Assembly (NCBI RefSeq): GCF_900182665.1 | Contig: NZ_FXTL01000002.1 | Coordinates: 310,001-374,000, forward strand | Reading direction: 5' to 3' | DNA: 64,000 nt | DNA from: Propioniciclava tarda | GTDB lineage: Bacteria > Actinomycetota > Actinomycetes > Propionibacteriales > Propionibacteriaceae | Shown here: positions 1 through 8,476 of the stretch, piece after piece | Layout of the letters: every line of letters begins with the position of its first letter | How positions within the stretch are numbered: the stretch's first letter is position 1 | Notes under the pieces: generated by a model | The model's database searches: none | The model's input: only the letters and a program-made list of their open reading frames with translations | Told to the model about the DNA's origin: nothing | Program-made: the position numbers and the translations under genes

Positions 1-720
1 TACGGCTGGGCGTTCGGCACCGCGCGTGGCGTCGTCAAGCGGACCAATCCCGAACTGCTCTCCAACAAGGACGCCTGGGAGCTGATCCGGCTCGACGAGG
101 GCGACGCGGTGGTCGGCGCGGTCGAGCTGACCGACGAGGCGGGTGAGCTCTGCTTCATCTCCGCGGACGCCCAACTGCTGCATTTCCCGGTGGCCTCGGT
201 GCGCCCGCAAGGTCGCACCGGTGGCGGGATGGCCGGTATCAAGCTCGCGTCCGGCGATGCGGTGGTGTGGTTCGGCCTAGTCGCCGATGACGACGCGACG
301 GTCGTCACCGTCTCGGGTGCGGGAACCGGGCTGCCCGGCACCGAGACCGGGCTCGTCAAGGTGACCGGTTGGAGCGAGTACCCCGGGAAGGGGCGCGCGA
401 CGGGCGGCGTCCGCTGTCATCGGTTCCTCAAGGGCGAGACTCGACTGCTGGCCGCGTGGGCCGGCTCGCGTCCGGCGATCGCCGCCGCGCCGAGCGGAAC
501 CCCGATCGAGTTCAACACCACCCATGACGGACGCCGCGACGGCTCCGGGACGCCCGTGCTGCAGCCCATCGGTGGCATCGGCTCGCGGCGCCACGGCGTC
601 CCGGGCGAGCAGAGCGAAGCGACCGCTCCTGAGAGCGCGACGCGTCCAGAGGTTGCTTCCCCGGCCGCAGCGCCGACCGCGGGCGCCTTCGGACTCAGCG
701 ACGACGAGACCTTGTTCTGA
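1..720 (+). CDS. parC: DNA topoisomerase IV (gyrase-like) subunit A, C-terminal part
   Basis: The frame is open from the first base, so the gene begins left of the window; 239 residues are visible. They carry the repeated blades of the GyrA/ParC beta-pinwheel DNA-wrapping domain, including the stretch GTARGVVKRT near the start and a GyrA-box-like QGRTGGGMAG about 60 residues later. The last 70 residues are a low-complexity Ala/Pro/Gly tail. The A subunit cuts and rejoins DNA together with the B subunit; the matching B subunit gene lies at 3524-5623. The catalytic tyrosine domain is outside the window. ParC rather than GyrA is inferred from the nearby ParE-type partner and from the usual actinobacterial location of the second type IIA enzyme. 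Confidence 0.85.
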   Translation, partial: YGWAFGTARGVVKRTNPELLSNKDAWELIRLDEGDAVVGAVELTDEAGELCFISADAQLLHFPVASVRPQGRTGGGMAGIKLASGDAVVWFGLVADDDATVVTVSGAGTGLPGTETGLVKVTGWSEYPGKGRATGGVRCHRFLKGETRLLAAWAGSRPAIAAAPSGTPIEFNTTHDGRRDGSGTPVLQPIGGIGSRRHGVPGEQSEATAPESATRPEVASPAAAPTAGAFGLSDDETLF

Positions 721-755
721 CCCAGCCTTCCGGTGGGAAGCGGCCAGGGCGGAGC

Positions 756-1250
756 TCAGACCTGACGCTCGAGCAGCCCGGTTTCCACGTCGTACAGGAA
801 GCCGGCGACCTTGGCGTAGGGCCCGATCAGCGGGTGCGAACGGACGGCTTCGACGTCCGCTGCGAGGCGTCCGAGTTGGTCGGGGTCGACACCGAAGTGG
901 AAGTCGCCGGTGTCGATACCCGTGGTCTCCAAGATGACGTCGCGGGTCTGCGCCTCGGTGCGCGACGCAGCGGCGCACTTGGTGTGCGGGATGATCAAGA
1001 TGCGGTTGACCTCCAGGCGATGAACGCCCATCACCATGCCGGCCAGGGCGTCCGGGGTCAGGTGGCTCCCGGGGGTGCGGAGGATCTTGGCCTCCCCCAC
1101 CCGCAGGCCGACCATCTCGAGCGGCTCCAGGCGCGAGTCCATGCACGTCAGGATCAACACGCCCTCGTGCGCGATGCCGTCGAAGCCTCGGGGTGCCGAC
1201 TTCGCGTAGCGTCGGTTGGCCGCGAGCAGGTCGTCGAATTCCTTGGTCAC
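756..1250 (-). CDS. beta-class carbonic anhydrase
   Basis: About 164 residues, the usual size of the short actinobacterial beta-carbonic anhydrases (Rv1284 type). It interconverts CO2 and bicarbonate. The zinc site is visible: the CMDSR motif gives Cys and the Asp-Arg pair, and HTKC later gives the His and second Cys. The start is chosen as a GTG at 1250 (residues VTKEFDD); the frame stays open further upstream but overlaps the end of the GH3 gene and loses similarity. A GAGGA sequence lies about 15 nt before this GTG and only 5 nt before an in-frame CTG, so the exact start is uncertain. It lies 31 bp after the GH3 gene on the same strand. Confidence 0.87.
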   Translation of the reverse strand: MTKEFDDLLAANRRYAKSAPRGFDGIAHEGVLILTCMDSRLEPLEMVGLRVGEAKILRTPGSHLTPDALAGMVMGVHRLEVNRILIIPHTKCAAASRTEAQTRDVILETTGIDTGDFHFGVDPDQLGRLAADVEAVRSHPLIGPYAKVAGFLYDVETGLLERQV

Positions 1251-1281
1251 GTGCGACAGACTAGTCCTCGGACCCGGCGTG

Positions 1282-3447
1282 TCAGACGTTGTCCCGCACG
1301 TGTACCAGCCCACCGTGGGGCGTGTCCGCGCTGGAGGTGCCGACGTAGAACGCGTAGTCACCGCTGACGACCTTGAAGCGCCTTTCGGCGTAGTCCCAGA
1401 CGCCCAGCGGATGATGGCTGGCCGCAGGGTCGATCCGCACGCTGACCGCCTTGGTCTCCCCCGGCTCGCAGGTCACCTTCGAGAAGCCCACCAGGCGCTT
1501 CGGTGGCTGCCCGGCGACCGGGATGCCCACGTAGACCTGGACGACGTCCGCGCCGGCCCGCGTCCCTGTGTTCGTGAGAGTCGCAGTGATCTCGATCACG
1601 TCGTCCCCGCCAGACACCGACGGGCTGACCGCTACGTCCGAGAGGTCGAACGTCGTGTACGACAGGCCGTGACCGAACGGGAACAGCGGCTCGATCCCCT
1701 GCCCTTGGAACCACCGGTAGCCCATCTGCAGACCCTCGGAGTAGCGGATCGTCGGGAAGCCCTCCCCCTCATCCACGCCGGGGTAGCGCTCGGGGCGCCC
1801 GGCGTACAACAGGTCGTCCGCGCGGGCGGCGTACGTCGTGGGGACCTTCCCCGAGGGGTTGACCACCCCGAATAGGAGGTCGGCGACGACATGGCCGTCC
1901 TCGGAGCCCTGATTCCAGGCTTCGAGCACGCTGGACGCCTCCGCGATCCACGGCATCAGCACGGGCGTCGAGTCCTTCAGCACCACCACGGACCGCGGGT
2001 TGGCCGCCAGCAGCGCGGCGATCATGCGGTCTTGATCGTGCGGCAGGTGGGCATCGGGCGCGTCCGCACCCTCGCTCGCCACGCAGCCCGCCATGATCAC
2101 GACGACATCGGACGCCGCCGCCGCGGCCAGGGCGTCCGGCAGGTTCGCGAGATCGTCCGCAACGGTGACGGTCGACACGGACGCCGTCGAGCCCAGCGAG
2201 CCGAGGACGTTCCGCAACCCCTGCAGCGGCGACACGGTGTAGAGCGGCGTCACCTTGGAGGACCCACCGCCGCCGTTGCACGCCTCGTCGACGAACGTCG
2301 ATTGGCCGATGAGCACGATGGAGCCGACCGCGCCCGAGTCCAGGGGCAGAAGGCCTGTGTCGTTCTTGAGGAGCACCGCCACCTGCCCGCCGATGCTGCG
2401 GGCGATCGCCCCGTGGGCGTCCGCGTCGATGACGCCTGGCGCGTACGGGCGCTCGAACTGGCCGAAGCGGAACATCTGGGTGAACCGGCGTACGAGGGCG
2501 CGATCGACGGTCTCGATCTCGAGCGACGTGTCTTTCAGCGCGGACGTCACGTTGGCCTCGTTGAGCCACTTGGAGTCGGGCATCTCGTGGTCCATGCCTG
2601 CCGTCAGGGACGCAGCGCACGAGCGGCACGACCAGAAGTCGGATTGGACGTAGCCCTGGAAGCCCCACTCGGTGCGCAGGATATCGGTCAGCGTGTGCCG
2701 GTTCTCGGTGGCGTACGTGCCCCGGATGCGGTTGTAGGCGCTCATGATGGCGCCGATCTCGGCGTCCTTCACCAGCATTTCGAACGGCAGGAGATACAGC
2801 TCGCGGAGCACGTGTTCATCGACCTCGACGTTCACCCGGAACCGCTCGACCTCCTGATCGTTGACGACGTAGTGCTTGCCCATGGCGATGACGCCGTGGG
2901 CCTGGATCGCCTTGGCCACCTCGACGCCCATGACACCGGAGAGGTACGGGTCTTCCGAGAAGTACTCGAAGTTGCGGCCGGCGATCGGCGTCCGGTGCAG
3001 ACAGACCCCCGGCCCCTCGAGGACGTGCTGGCCCAGGGTGGCCGTCTCGGAGCCGATCACGTCGCCATACTGGCGGGCCAGGTCCGGGTCGAAGCCCGCG
3101 GCGAGGGCGATCGTCATGGGCAGCGCCGTGGCGGCGGGGCTCGGGTGGCCGTCACCCATCCCGACGCCGACGGGGCCGTTCGTGATGCGGAAGCGCGGGA
3201 TCCCCAGCTCGTCGATACCGGTCACGTGCCGCTGGACCTGCAGTTGGGCCATGAGCTGGTCCTGCTCCTCGGCCGACATCGCGTTGATCTGCTCCAGGGT
3301 GGGCAGCGAGTAGATGTCGATCGTGTTCATTGCTCCGTGCAACTGAGCGATCTTCTGCTCCAGCGTCATCGCGCCCACCAGGAGCGTCGCTCGGTCCTCA
3401 GGCGTCCGCTGGGTGTCCAGCCACGGCCGCGTTGCGGTATCAGTCAT
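1282..3447 (-). CDS. glycoside hydrolase family 3 (beta-glucosidase/xylosidase type)
   Basis: A 721-residue, apparently cytoplasmic enzyme (no signal peptide) that should remove terminal beta-linked sugars from short oligosaccharides. The N-terminal (beta/alpha)8 domain contains the KH motif in GKHYVVND near residue 200 and the nucleophile Asp in VQSDFW near residue 269. A (alpha/beta)6 sandwich follows, with a glycine-rich segment CNGGGGSS, and the last 120 residues form the fibronectin-III-like domain (start DVVQVYVG). Domain order and length match bacterial GH3 beta-glucosidases. It starts 77 bp downstream of parE on the same strand. The natural substrate cannot be told from sequence. Confidence 0.9.
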   Translation of the reverse strand: MTDTATRPWLDTQRTPEDRATLLVGAMTLEQKIAQLHGAMNTIDIYSLPTLEQINAMSAEEQDQLMAQLQVQRHVTGIDELGIPRFRITNGPVGVGMGDGHPSPAATALPMTIALAAGFDPDLARQYGDVIGSETATLGQHVLEGPGVCLHRTPIAGRNFEYFSEDPYLSGVMGVEVAKAIQAHGVIAMGKHYVVNDQEVERFRVNVEVDEHVLRELYLLPFEMLVKDAEIGAIMSAYNRIRGTYATENRHTLTDILRTEWGFQGYVQSDFWSCRSCAASLTAGMDHEMPDSKWLNEANVTSALKDTSLEIETVDRALVRRFTQMFRFGQFERPYAPGVIDADAHGAIARSIGGQVAVLLKNDTGLLPLDSGAVGSIVLIGQSTFVDEACNGGGGSSKVTPLYTVSPLQGLRNVLGSLGSTASVSTVTVADDLANLPDALAAAAASDVVVIMAGCVASEGADAPDAHLPHDQDRMIAALLAANPRSVVVLKDSTPVLMPWIAEASSVLEAWNQGSEDGHVVADLLFGVVNPSGKVPTTYAARADDLLYAGRPERYPGVDEGEGFPTIRYSEGLQMGYRWFQGQGIEPLFPFGHGLSYTTFDLSDVAVSPSVSGGDDVIEITATLTNTGTRAGADVVQVYVGIPVAGQPPKRLVGFSKVTCEPGETKAVSVRIDPAASHHPLGVWDYAERRFKVVSGDYAFYVGTSSADTPHGGLVHVRDNV

Positions 3448-3523
3448 GCCCGAAGGCTAGGCCGCGGTCGCGGCGTCCGCCTCAGATTGCCGTTTGGTGC
3501 ACGGCCGGACGCCGACGGCGCGG

Positions 3524-5623
3524 CTAGGCGTCGATGCGGTCGGCGTCCAGGGCGTAGGCGCCCTCGATGATGAACTCCTTGCGCGGCGCCACCTCGTTGC
3601 CCATCAGCTTCTCGAAGGTGGCGATGGCCTGCTCCAAAGCCTCGCCCTCCTCGACCGTGATGCGGCGCAGCGTTCGGTGCTTGGGGTCCATGGTCGTCTC
3701 AGCCAGCTGGTCGGCGTCCATCTCGCCGAGGCCCTTGTAGCGCTGCGGCTCCTTGAACGAGATGCCCTTCTTGGTCAACTCGGCGAGCTTGCGGGCGTAC
3801 TCGGCGTCGGAGTATGTGTAGATGTACTTCTCCTGGCCCTTCTTGGGGTTGGTGAGCTCGAAGCGGTGCAGCGGCGGGACGGCCGTGTACACCCGGCCGG
3901 CCTCGATCAGCGGCTGCATGTACTTGAAGAACAACGTGGTCAGCAAGCAGCGGATGTGCGCGCCGTCGGAGTCGGCGTCCGCCATGAAGATGACCTTGCC
4001 GTAGCGCGCGGCGTCCACGTCGAACGTGCGCCCGGAGCCGGCCCCGACCACCTGGATGATCGAGGCGCACTCGGCGTTCTTGAGCATGTCGCCGACGGAC
4101 GCCTTCTGGACGTTGAGGATCTTGCCGCGGATGGGCAGCAGCGCCTGGAACTCGGAGTTGCGGGCGTGCTTGGCGGTGCCGAGCGCCGAATCGCCCTCGA
4201 CGATGAACAGTTCGGTGCGATCCACATCGGAGCTGCGGCAATCCGACAGCTTCGCCGGCAGCGAGGACGACTCGAGCGCCGACTTGCGGCGCTGGTTCTC
4301 GCGGTGCGCGCGGGCAGCAACCCTGGTCCGGGCAGCGCCGACCACCTTCTCCATGACCGACCGCGCCTGACCTCGCTGGGCGGCCTTGGTGCTGGTCAGA
4401 AAGTCGCTGAGCTGCTTCTCGACGATCTTCGTCACGAGACGGGCGACCGGCGGCGTGCCGAGGACCTCCTTGGTCTGGCCCTCGAACTGCGGCTCCGGCA
4501 GCCGCACCGTCACGACGGCGGTCAGGCCCTCCAGGATGTCCTCCTTGACGACCTCCTCGGACGCCTTGAGGATCCGGGTGCCATCGAGGCCCTTCGCGAA
4601 CGCCCGGACCAGCCCGCGCTCGAAGCCGGACACGTGGGTGCCGCCCTTCGGGGTGGCGACGATGTTCACGAACGACTGGACCTTCGGCTCGTAGCCGGTG
4701 CCCCAGCGCAGCGCGATATCGACGTCGAGGGTGCGCTCGACGTCGGTGGCCGTCATGGCGCCGGAGTCGTCCAACATGGGCACCGTCTCGGTGAAGGTGT
4801 CGCTGCCCGCGATGCGCAGGACGTCGGTCACCGCGGGGTCGCTGCTCAGGAACTCGCAGAACTCGGAGATGCCACCACGGAACTGAAACCGCTCGTGCGC
4901 TCCGTCCGGCGTCCGGTCGTCGCGGATGTCGAGCGTGAGGCCGGGGACCAGGAACGCCGTCTGCCGCGCGCGCGCCGTGAGCTGGGTCATCGAAAGTCGG
5001 GCGTCCGCGAGGAAGATCTGCCGGTCGGGCCAGTAGCGCTGGCGCGTCCCGGTGACGCCCTTGGCGACGCGTCCGACCTTGCGAAGGCCGGGTTCCGGCG
5101 TGAAGGGCGCGTCCGGGCCGTCGCCATCGAAGCGCCCCGGGACGCCGCGGCGGAACGACGTCGCCCACGTGGCGCCGTTGCGGTCGACCTCGACGTCCAG
5201 GCGCGACGAGAGCGCGTTGACCACGGACGCCCCCACGCCGTGCAGGCCGCCGGTCGCGTTGTACGAGCCGCTGCCGAACTTCCCGCCGGCGTGCAGTTTG
5301 GTGAAGATGACCTCGACGCCCGACAGCCCGGTGCGGGGCTCGGTGTCGACCGGCATGCCGCGGGCCACGTCGGCCACCGAGATCGAGCCGTCGCGGTTCA
5401 GGCTCACCGTGATGGTGTCTCCGTAGCCGCCCAGGGCCTCGTCGACCGAGTTGTCGATGATCTCCCACAGGCAGTGCATGAGGCCCTTGGTGTCGGTCGA
5501 GCCGATGTACATCGCCGGGCGCTTGCGGACGGCTTCGAGGCCTTCCAACACCAGCAGGTGGCGCGCCTCGTAGTCGCGCGTCTCTGCCTTGGGTCGGGTC
5601 CCCCGTTGAGCTGTCGTGGTCAC
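3524..5623 (-). CDS. parE: DNA topoisomerase IV subunit B
   Basis: A 699-residue ATPase subunit of a type IIA topoisomerase that decatenates or relaxes DNA with the A subunit. Visible features in order: GHKL ATP-binding motifs IIDNSVDEA and GLHGVGASVVNALS in the first 130 residues, the transducer domain, and the TOPRIM region with EGDSA, PIRGKILNVQ and DADSDGAH, ending in a tail typical of actinobacterial ParE. Start is GTG at 5623. The length (699) is nearer ParE or short GyrB than long GyrB. The partner A subunit ends at 720 on the opposite strand, with two metabolic genes between them. Confidence 0.92.
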   Translation of the reverse strand: MTTTAQRGTRPKAETRDYEARHLLVLEGLEAVRKRPAMYIGSTDTKGLMHCLWEIIDNSVDEALGGYGDTITVSLNRDGSISVADVARGMPVDTEPRTGLSGVEVIFTKLHAGGKFGSGSYNATGGLHGVGASVVNALSSRLDVEVDRNGATWATSFRRGVPGRFDGDGPDAPFTPEPGLRKVGRVAKGVTGTRQRYWPDRQIFLADARLSMTQLTARARQTAFLVPGLTLDIRDDRTPDGAHERFQFRGGISEFCEFLSSDPAVTDVLRIAGSDTFTETVPMLDDSGAMTATDVERTLDVDIALRWGTGYEPKVQSFVNIVATPKGGTHVSGFERGLVRAFAKGLDGTRILKASEEVVKEDILEGLTAVVTVRLPEPQFEGQTKEVLGTPPVARLVTKIVEKQLSDFLTSTKAAQRGQARSVMEKVVGAARTRVAARAHRENQRRKSALESSSLPAKLSDCRSSDVDRTELFIVEGDSALGTAKHARNSEFQALLPIRGKILNVQKASVGDMLKNAECASIIQVVGAGSGRTFDVDAARYGKVIFMADADSDGAHIRCLLTTLFFKYMQPLIEAGRVYTAVPPLHRFELTNPKKGQEKYIYTYSDAEYARKLAELTKKGISFKEPQRYKGLGEMDADQLAETTMDPKHRTLRRITVEEGEALEQAIATFEKLMGNEVAPRKEFIIEGAYALDADRIDA

Positions 5624-5818
5624 CGGGCGAGCCTACCGGGGACCTCAGACAGGCCGACTCCGACACGTCGGACGCCAGCCGCCCGGACGCCTCCTCCCCG
5701 GTTCGGGTTGGAGACGGCGGTAGTGTCTGGGGTGCCACGGGAATGAAGGCCTCGACCGAATCGTTGAGGGTGCGCACGGATGAACCGATGAGCCATCCCG
5801 TGACAGGAAGGAAGTCTG

Positions 5819-6010
5819 ATGACCACCACCATCGCCGAGCCGTTGACCGCCGCCGATCGTTGCGATCGCTGTGGAGCCCAGGCCTACCTTCGCGTCACCC
5901 TGGCCTCCGGAGGGGAGCTCCTCTTCTGCGCCCATCACGCGCGCGCCCACGAGGACAAGCTCAAGCAGGTAGCCCTGAACATCCACGACGAGAGTGCCAA
6001 GATCTCGTAG
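5819..6010 (+). CDS. DUF7455 family small zinc-ribbon-like protein
   Basis: A 63-residue protein with a CDRCG knuckle and a later FCAHHARAHEDK segment, so two Cys, one Cys and two His that could bind zinc. This is the small conserved actinobacterial family found next to parE and the main sigma factor gene in many genomes; its function is not known. The ATG at 5819 is preceded by a clear AGGAAGGA ribosome binding site. It is divergent from parE (195 bp shared upstream region) and is followed by a strong terminator hairpin. Confidence 0.85.
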   Translation: MTTTIAEPLTAADRCDRCGAQAYLRVTLASGGELLFCAHHARAHEDKLKQVALNIHDESAKIS

Positions 6011-6029
6011 GCCTGAAGGACTCCACAGG

Positions 6030-6065
6030 AGCCGGTTCCCGCCTCGGGCGGGGGCCGGCTCTTGT
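6030..6065 (+). terminator. Rho-independent terminator between convergent genes
   Basis: A GC-rich hairpin with AGCCGG at 6030-6035 pairing with CCGGCT at 6055-6060, and an inner stem CCCGCC with GGCGGG, followed by CTTGT. It lies just after the stop of the DUF7455 gene and against the stop of the convergent oxidoreductase gene, so it may serve both. Confidence 0.75.
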
Positions 6066-7045
6066 CATGCGGTCAGAAACCGCAGCGTGGCGATCCTGCT
6101 GGCCACGTCGAAGGTGGCCCCGGTCACCATGACCTCCTCGGCTCCCCCGCGTTCGACGAGGTCGTTGATACCGGCGGCGACGGCGTCCGGTGTGCCGACG
6201 AAGTTGACCGCCGAGATGCGGGACGCGTCCGGACCGAGCCGCGCGGCGGCGTCCTCGGGGCTGACGATCGGCTCGCGACGTCCTTCGCGCATCCCCAACC
6301 ACCGGACGCGGGCCGGACCCGCCAAGAACTGGGCTTCGGCGTCCGTGGCGGCGGCGATCGCGGAGACGCAGATCATGCCGTGCGGCGTCCCGAGGCCTTC
6401 AGCAGGACGAAACTCGCGTCGATACAGGTCCAGCACGGACGCCGGATCCAGGTCGCCGAAGTGCCCTGCGTAGGCGTAGCGGACGCCGAGACGTCCGGCC
6501 AGGCGCGCCGAGTAGTCGGACGAGCCCAGCAGCCAGATCTCGGGGTAGCTGGACGCCGCGGGCGTCGCCCGCAGCTCGCGTCCGTTGCCCGCCTGGACGC
6601 CGTGCGGGCTCAGCCAGGCCCGGATCAGTTCAACCGACTCGTCGAACTCGTCCACCCCGCCGCGCTCGAGTGAGCGCCTCAGTGCCCAGGCCGTCAGCTG
6701 GTCGGTTCCGGGCGCGCGTCCGATGCCGAGGTCGACGCGGCCGGGATACAGGGCCTCGAGCGCGGCGAACTGCTCGGCGACGACGTACGGGCTGTGGTTG
6801 GGCAGCATCACGCCGCCCGATCCCACGTGGATGCGCTGGGTGTGCGCACCGAGGGCGGCGATCAGCACGGCCGGACTCGTGGCCGCCACCGACTCCATGT
6901 TGTGGTGCTCGGCCGTCCAGAACCGGAGGCAGCCCAGCTCGTCCGCGGCCCGGGCGAGGTCCAGGGTGGCGGCGAAGGCGTCCGCTGTCGTCATACCAAC
7001 CGAGACGGTGGACAGGTCGAGGACGGAGAGGGGCACGGACAGCAT
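6065..7045 (-). CDS. LLM class flavin-dependent oxidoreductase (bacterial luciferase-like)
   Basis: A 326-residue member of the luciferase-like monooxygenase superfamily, using reduced FMN or F420. The TIM-barrel opening is typical (PLSVLDLSTV, FWTAEHHNM near residue 45, GSGGVMLPNHSPY near 77, and DLGIGRAPGTD near 110). This pattern matches the MsnO8/YhbW-like single-domain subgroup. The substrate cannot be predicted. It is divergent from the macrodomain gene with only 33 bp between starts, so the two may share a promoter region. Confidence 0.88.
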   Translation of the reverse strand: MLSVPLSVLDLSTVSVGMTTADAFAATLDLARAADELGCLRFWTAEHHNMESVAATSPAVLIAALGAHTQRIHVGSGGVMLPNHSPYVVAEQFAALEALYPGRVDLGIGRAPGTDQLTAWALRRSLERGGVDEFDESVELIRAWLSPHGVQAGNGRELRATPAASSYPEIWLLGSSDYSARLAGRLGVRYAYAGHFGDLDPASVLDLYRREFRPAEGLGTPHGMICVSAIAAATDAEAQFLAGPARVRWLGMREGRREPIVSPEDAAARLGPDASRISAVNFVGTPDAVAAGINDLVERGGAEEVMVTGATFDVASRIATLRFLTA

Positions 7046-7078
7046 TCCTGCACCCTAACGGCTCGCCACAATGGTGGG

Positions 7079-7594
7079 GTGCTGACCATCGAGGCCCGGC
7101 TGGGCGACATCACCCGAGAGGACGTGGACGCTATCGTCAACGCCGCGAACTCCACGCTGCTGGGCGGTGGCGGCGTCGACGGCGCGATCCACCAAGACGC
7201 CGGACCACTCCTGCTGCAGGCCTGTCGCGCTCTCCGGCGTAGCCAATTCCCCAGGGGGCTCCCCGTCGGGGACGCCGTCGCGACCGACGCCTTCGATCTT
7301 CCGTGCCGCTGGGTGATCCACACCGTGGGACCGAACCTGCACCGGGGGCAGGACGACCCGCAGCAGCTGGCGTCCTGCTTCACCCGCTCGCTGAACGTGG
7401 CCCGCGACCTCGGGGCGAGGACCGTCGCGATCCCGGCGATCAGCGGGGGCGCCTACGGGTGGGCCATGGATGACGTCGCCCGGATCGCCGTCGACGCGGT
7501 GCGCTCCTGGCCGGGCGGCACGGTCGAGGTCGTCCGGTTCGTCTTGGCGAGTCGGGCTGCTCTCGACGTCTTCACCGCTGCCCTGGAGGCCTAG
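7079..7594 (+). CDS. macrodomain protein, likely O-acetyl-ADP-ribose deacetylase or ADP-ribose hydrolase
   Basis: A 171-residue single macrodomain. The binding-site motifs are all present: GDITREDVDAIVNAAN at the N-terminus, the glycine-rich loop LLGGGGVDGAIH, and ISGGAYGW near residue 124. Proteins of this MacroD/YmdB type hydrolyse ADP-ribose from proteins or deacetylate O-acetyl-ADP-ribose. The start is taken as GTG at 7079, where similarity begins (LTIEARLGD); no ATG in frame is close by. It is divergent from the flavin oxidoreductase and convergent with the next acetyltransferase. Confidence 0.9.
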   Translation: MLTIEARLGDITREDVDAIVNAANSTLLGGGGVDGAIHQDAGPLLLQACRALRRSQFPRGLPVGDAVATDAFDLPCRWVIHTVGPNLHRGQDDPQQLASCFTRSLNVARDLGARTVAIPAISGGAYGWAMDDVARIAVDAVRSWPGGTVEVVRFVLASRAALDVFTAALEA

Positions 7595-7606
7595 GACGCC
7601 GCCGCG

Positions 7607-8125
7607 TCAGGCCGCGTCGTCAGTCGGCGCAGGTCGGAACATCCGAACCTGCCGCCCGCCCGGCCAGCCGGGCTCGATCGGCCGGGACACGCCGTCCAGC
7701 TCGAAGCCGTTCTTCCGGTAGAAGGCGATCGCCCGATCGTTGCCCTCGATGACCCACAGGTACGCCGGCAGATCGTCGGAGATCGCGCGGTGTAGCAGGG
7801 CGTCCGCGAGCCCACTCCCCTTTGCGGCGTCCAGGACATACAGGGTCTTCAGTTCCAAGGACGCCGGCGCGTCAGCCTCTCCGGCGGCGTCCGCGTGCGC
7901 GACGGCGACGATCTCGCCGGCGGCGTCCACGCCGAGCCAGAACGTCACGCCACGGTCCAGCATCGCGGACGCCCAGCGCTCCGCCACAGCGGGCGCCCAG
8001 GCTTCGGCATTCGCGACGACGTCGTCCGGCAGGACGCCGGCGAACGACTCCCGCCACGCGTGGGCACGGACGCGAGACGCGGCGTCCAGATCGGACAGCC
8101 GTGCCTCGCGAATCTTGAACGCCAT
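7607..8125 (-). CDS. GNAT family N-acetyltransferase
   Basis: A 172-residue acetyl-CoA-dependent transferase. The fold is recognisable from the N-terminal IREARLSDLDAASRV, the central LKTLYVLDAAKGSGLADALL (beta4 plus pyrophosphate-binding loop, with a slightly reduced GxG pattern) and the C-terminal ALAFYRKNGF-like segment reading IAFYRKNGFELDG. The acceptor is unknown. Its ATG at 8125 lies one base after the stop of the frameshifted membrane-protein gene upstream, so the pair was probably translated together. Confidence 0.85.
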   Translation of the reverse strand: MAFKIREARLSDLDAASRVRAHAWRESFAGVLPDDVVANAEAWAPAVAERWASAMLDRGVTFWLGVDAAGEIVAVAHADAAGEADAPASLELKTLYVLDAAKGSGLADALLHRAISDDLPAYLWVIEGNDRAIAFYRKNGFELDGVSRPIEPGWPGGRQVRMFRPAPTDDAA

Positions 8126-8127
8126 GT

Positions 8128-8476
8128 CAGAAGGACGGACGCGGGGCGCTGGCGGCGAAGACCGACGCTGCCACGACCAGAACGAAGGCGACCACAAGGG
8201 CTCGCCCGACCCACGCCCGTGGGCGACGCCCGACCAGCCTGAGCACCGTGAAGACGAGTGTCACGGGGCAGAGCTCGCCGTTCACGACGGCCAACGCAAC
8301 CAGCCTCGGGTCAACGTAGGTCCGCCACGCGACGTCTTGTCCGGCGTCGGCACCGCGTACCTCGTGACGCTGAGATCACCCAAGAGCACTGCGATTGCCC
8401 CCAAGACGACCGCCATCAGACCCCAGCCCAAGAGGAATCCCCTGCGATCGCGAGCCAGATCAGTCGAGGTAGTCAC
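8128..8476 (-). pseudogene. small membrane protein gene broken by a frameshift
   Basis: Two overlapping frames on the minus strand together make one plausible protein of about 116 residues. The first begins with GTG at 8476 (overlapping the end of sigA by 17 bp) and encodes one membrane segment around GWGLMAVVLGAIAVLL, but reaches a stop at 8282. The second, without a good start of its own, runs from about 8375 to the TGA at 8128-8130 and gives two further hydrophobic segments (LVALAVVNGELCPVTLVF and ALVVAFVLVVAASVFA). A one-base shift between about 8285 and 8375 joins them. No slippery heptamer was seen. It may be a true pseudogene or a sequencing error; the tight spacing to the acetyltransferase supports a once-functional gene. 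Confidence 0.7.

Noticed and set aside
1891-3570. Long plus-strand open frame (559 codons) over the GH3 gene
   Set aside because: It is the antisense shadow of a well-conserved GH3 gene; composition is His/Arg/Gly-rich with no domain. Many similar shadows over parE, hrpA, sigA, nrdJ and others were dropped for the same reason.
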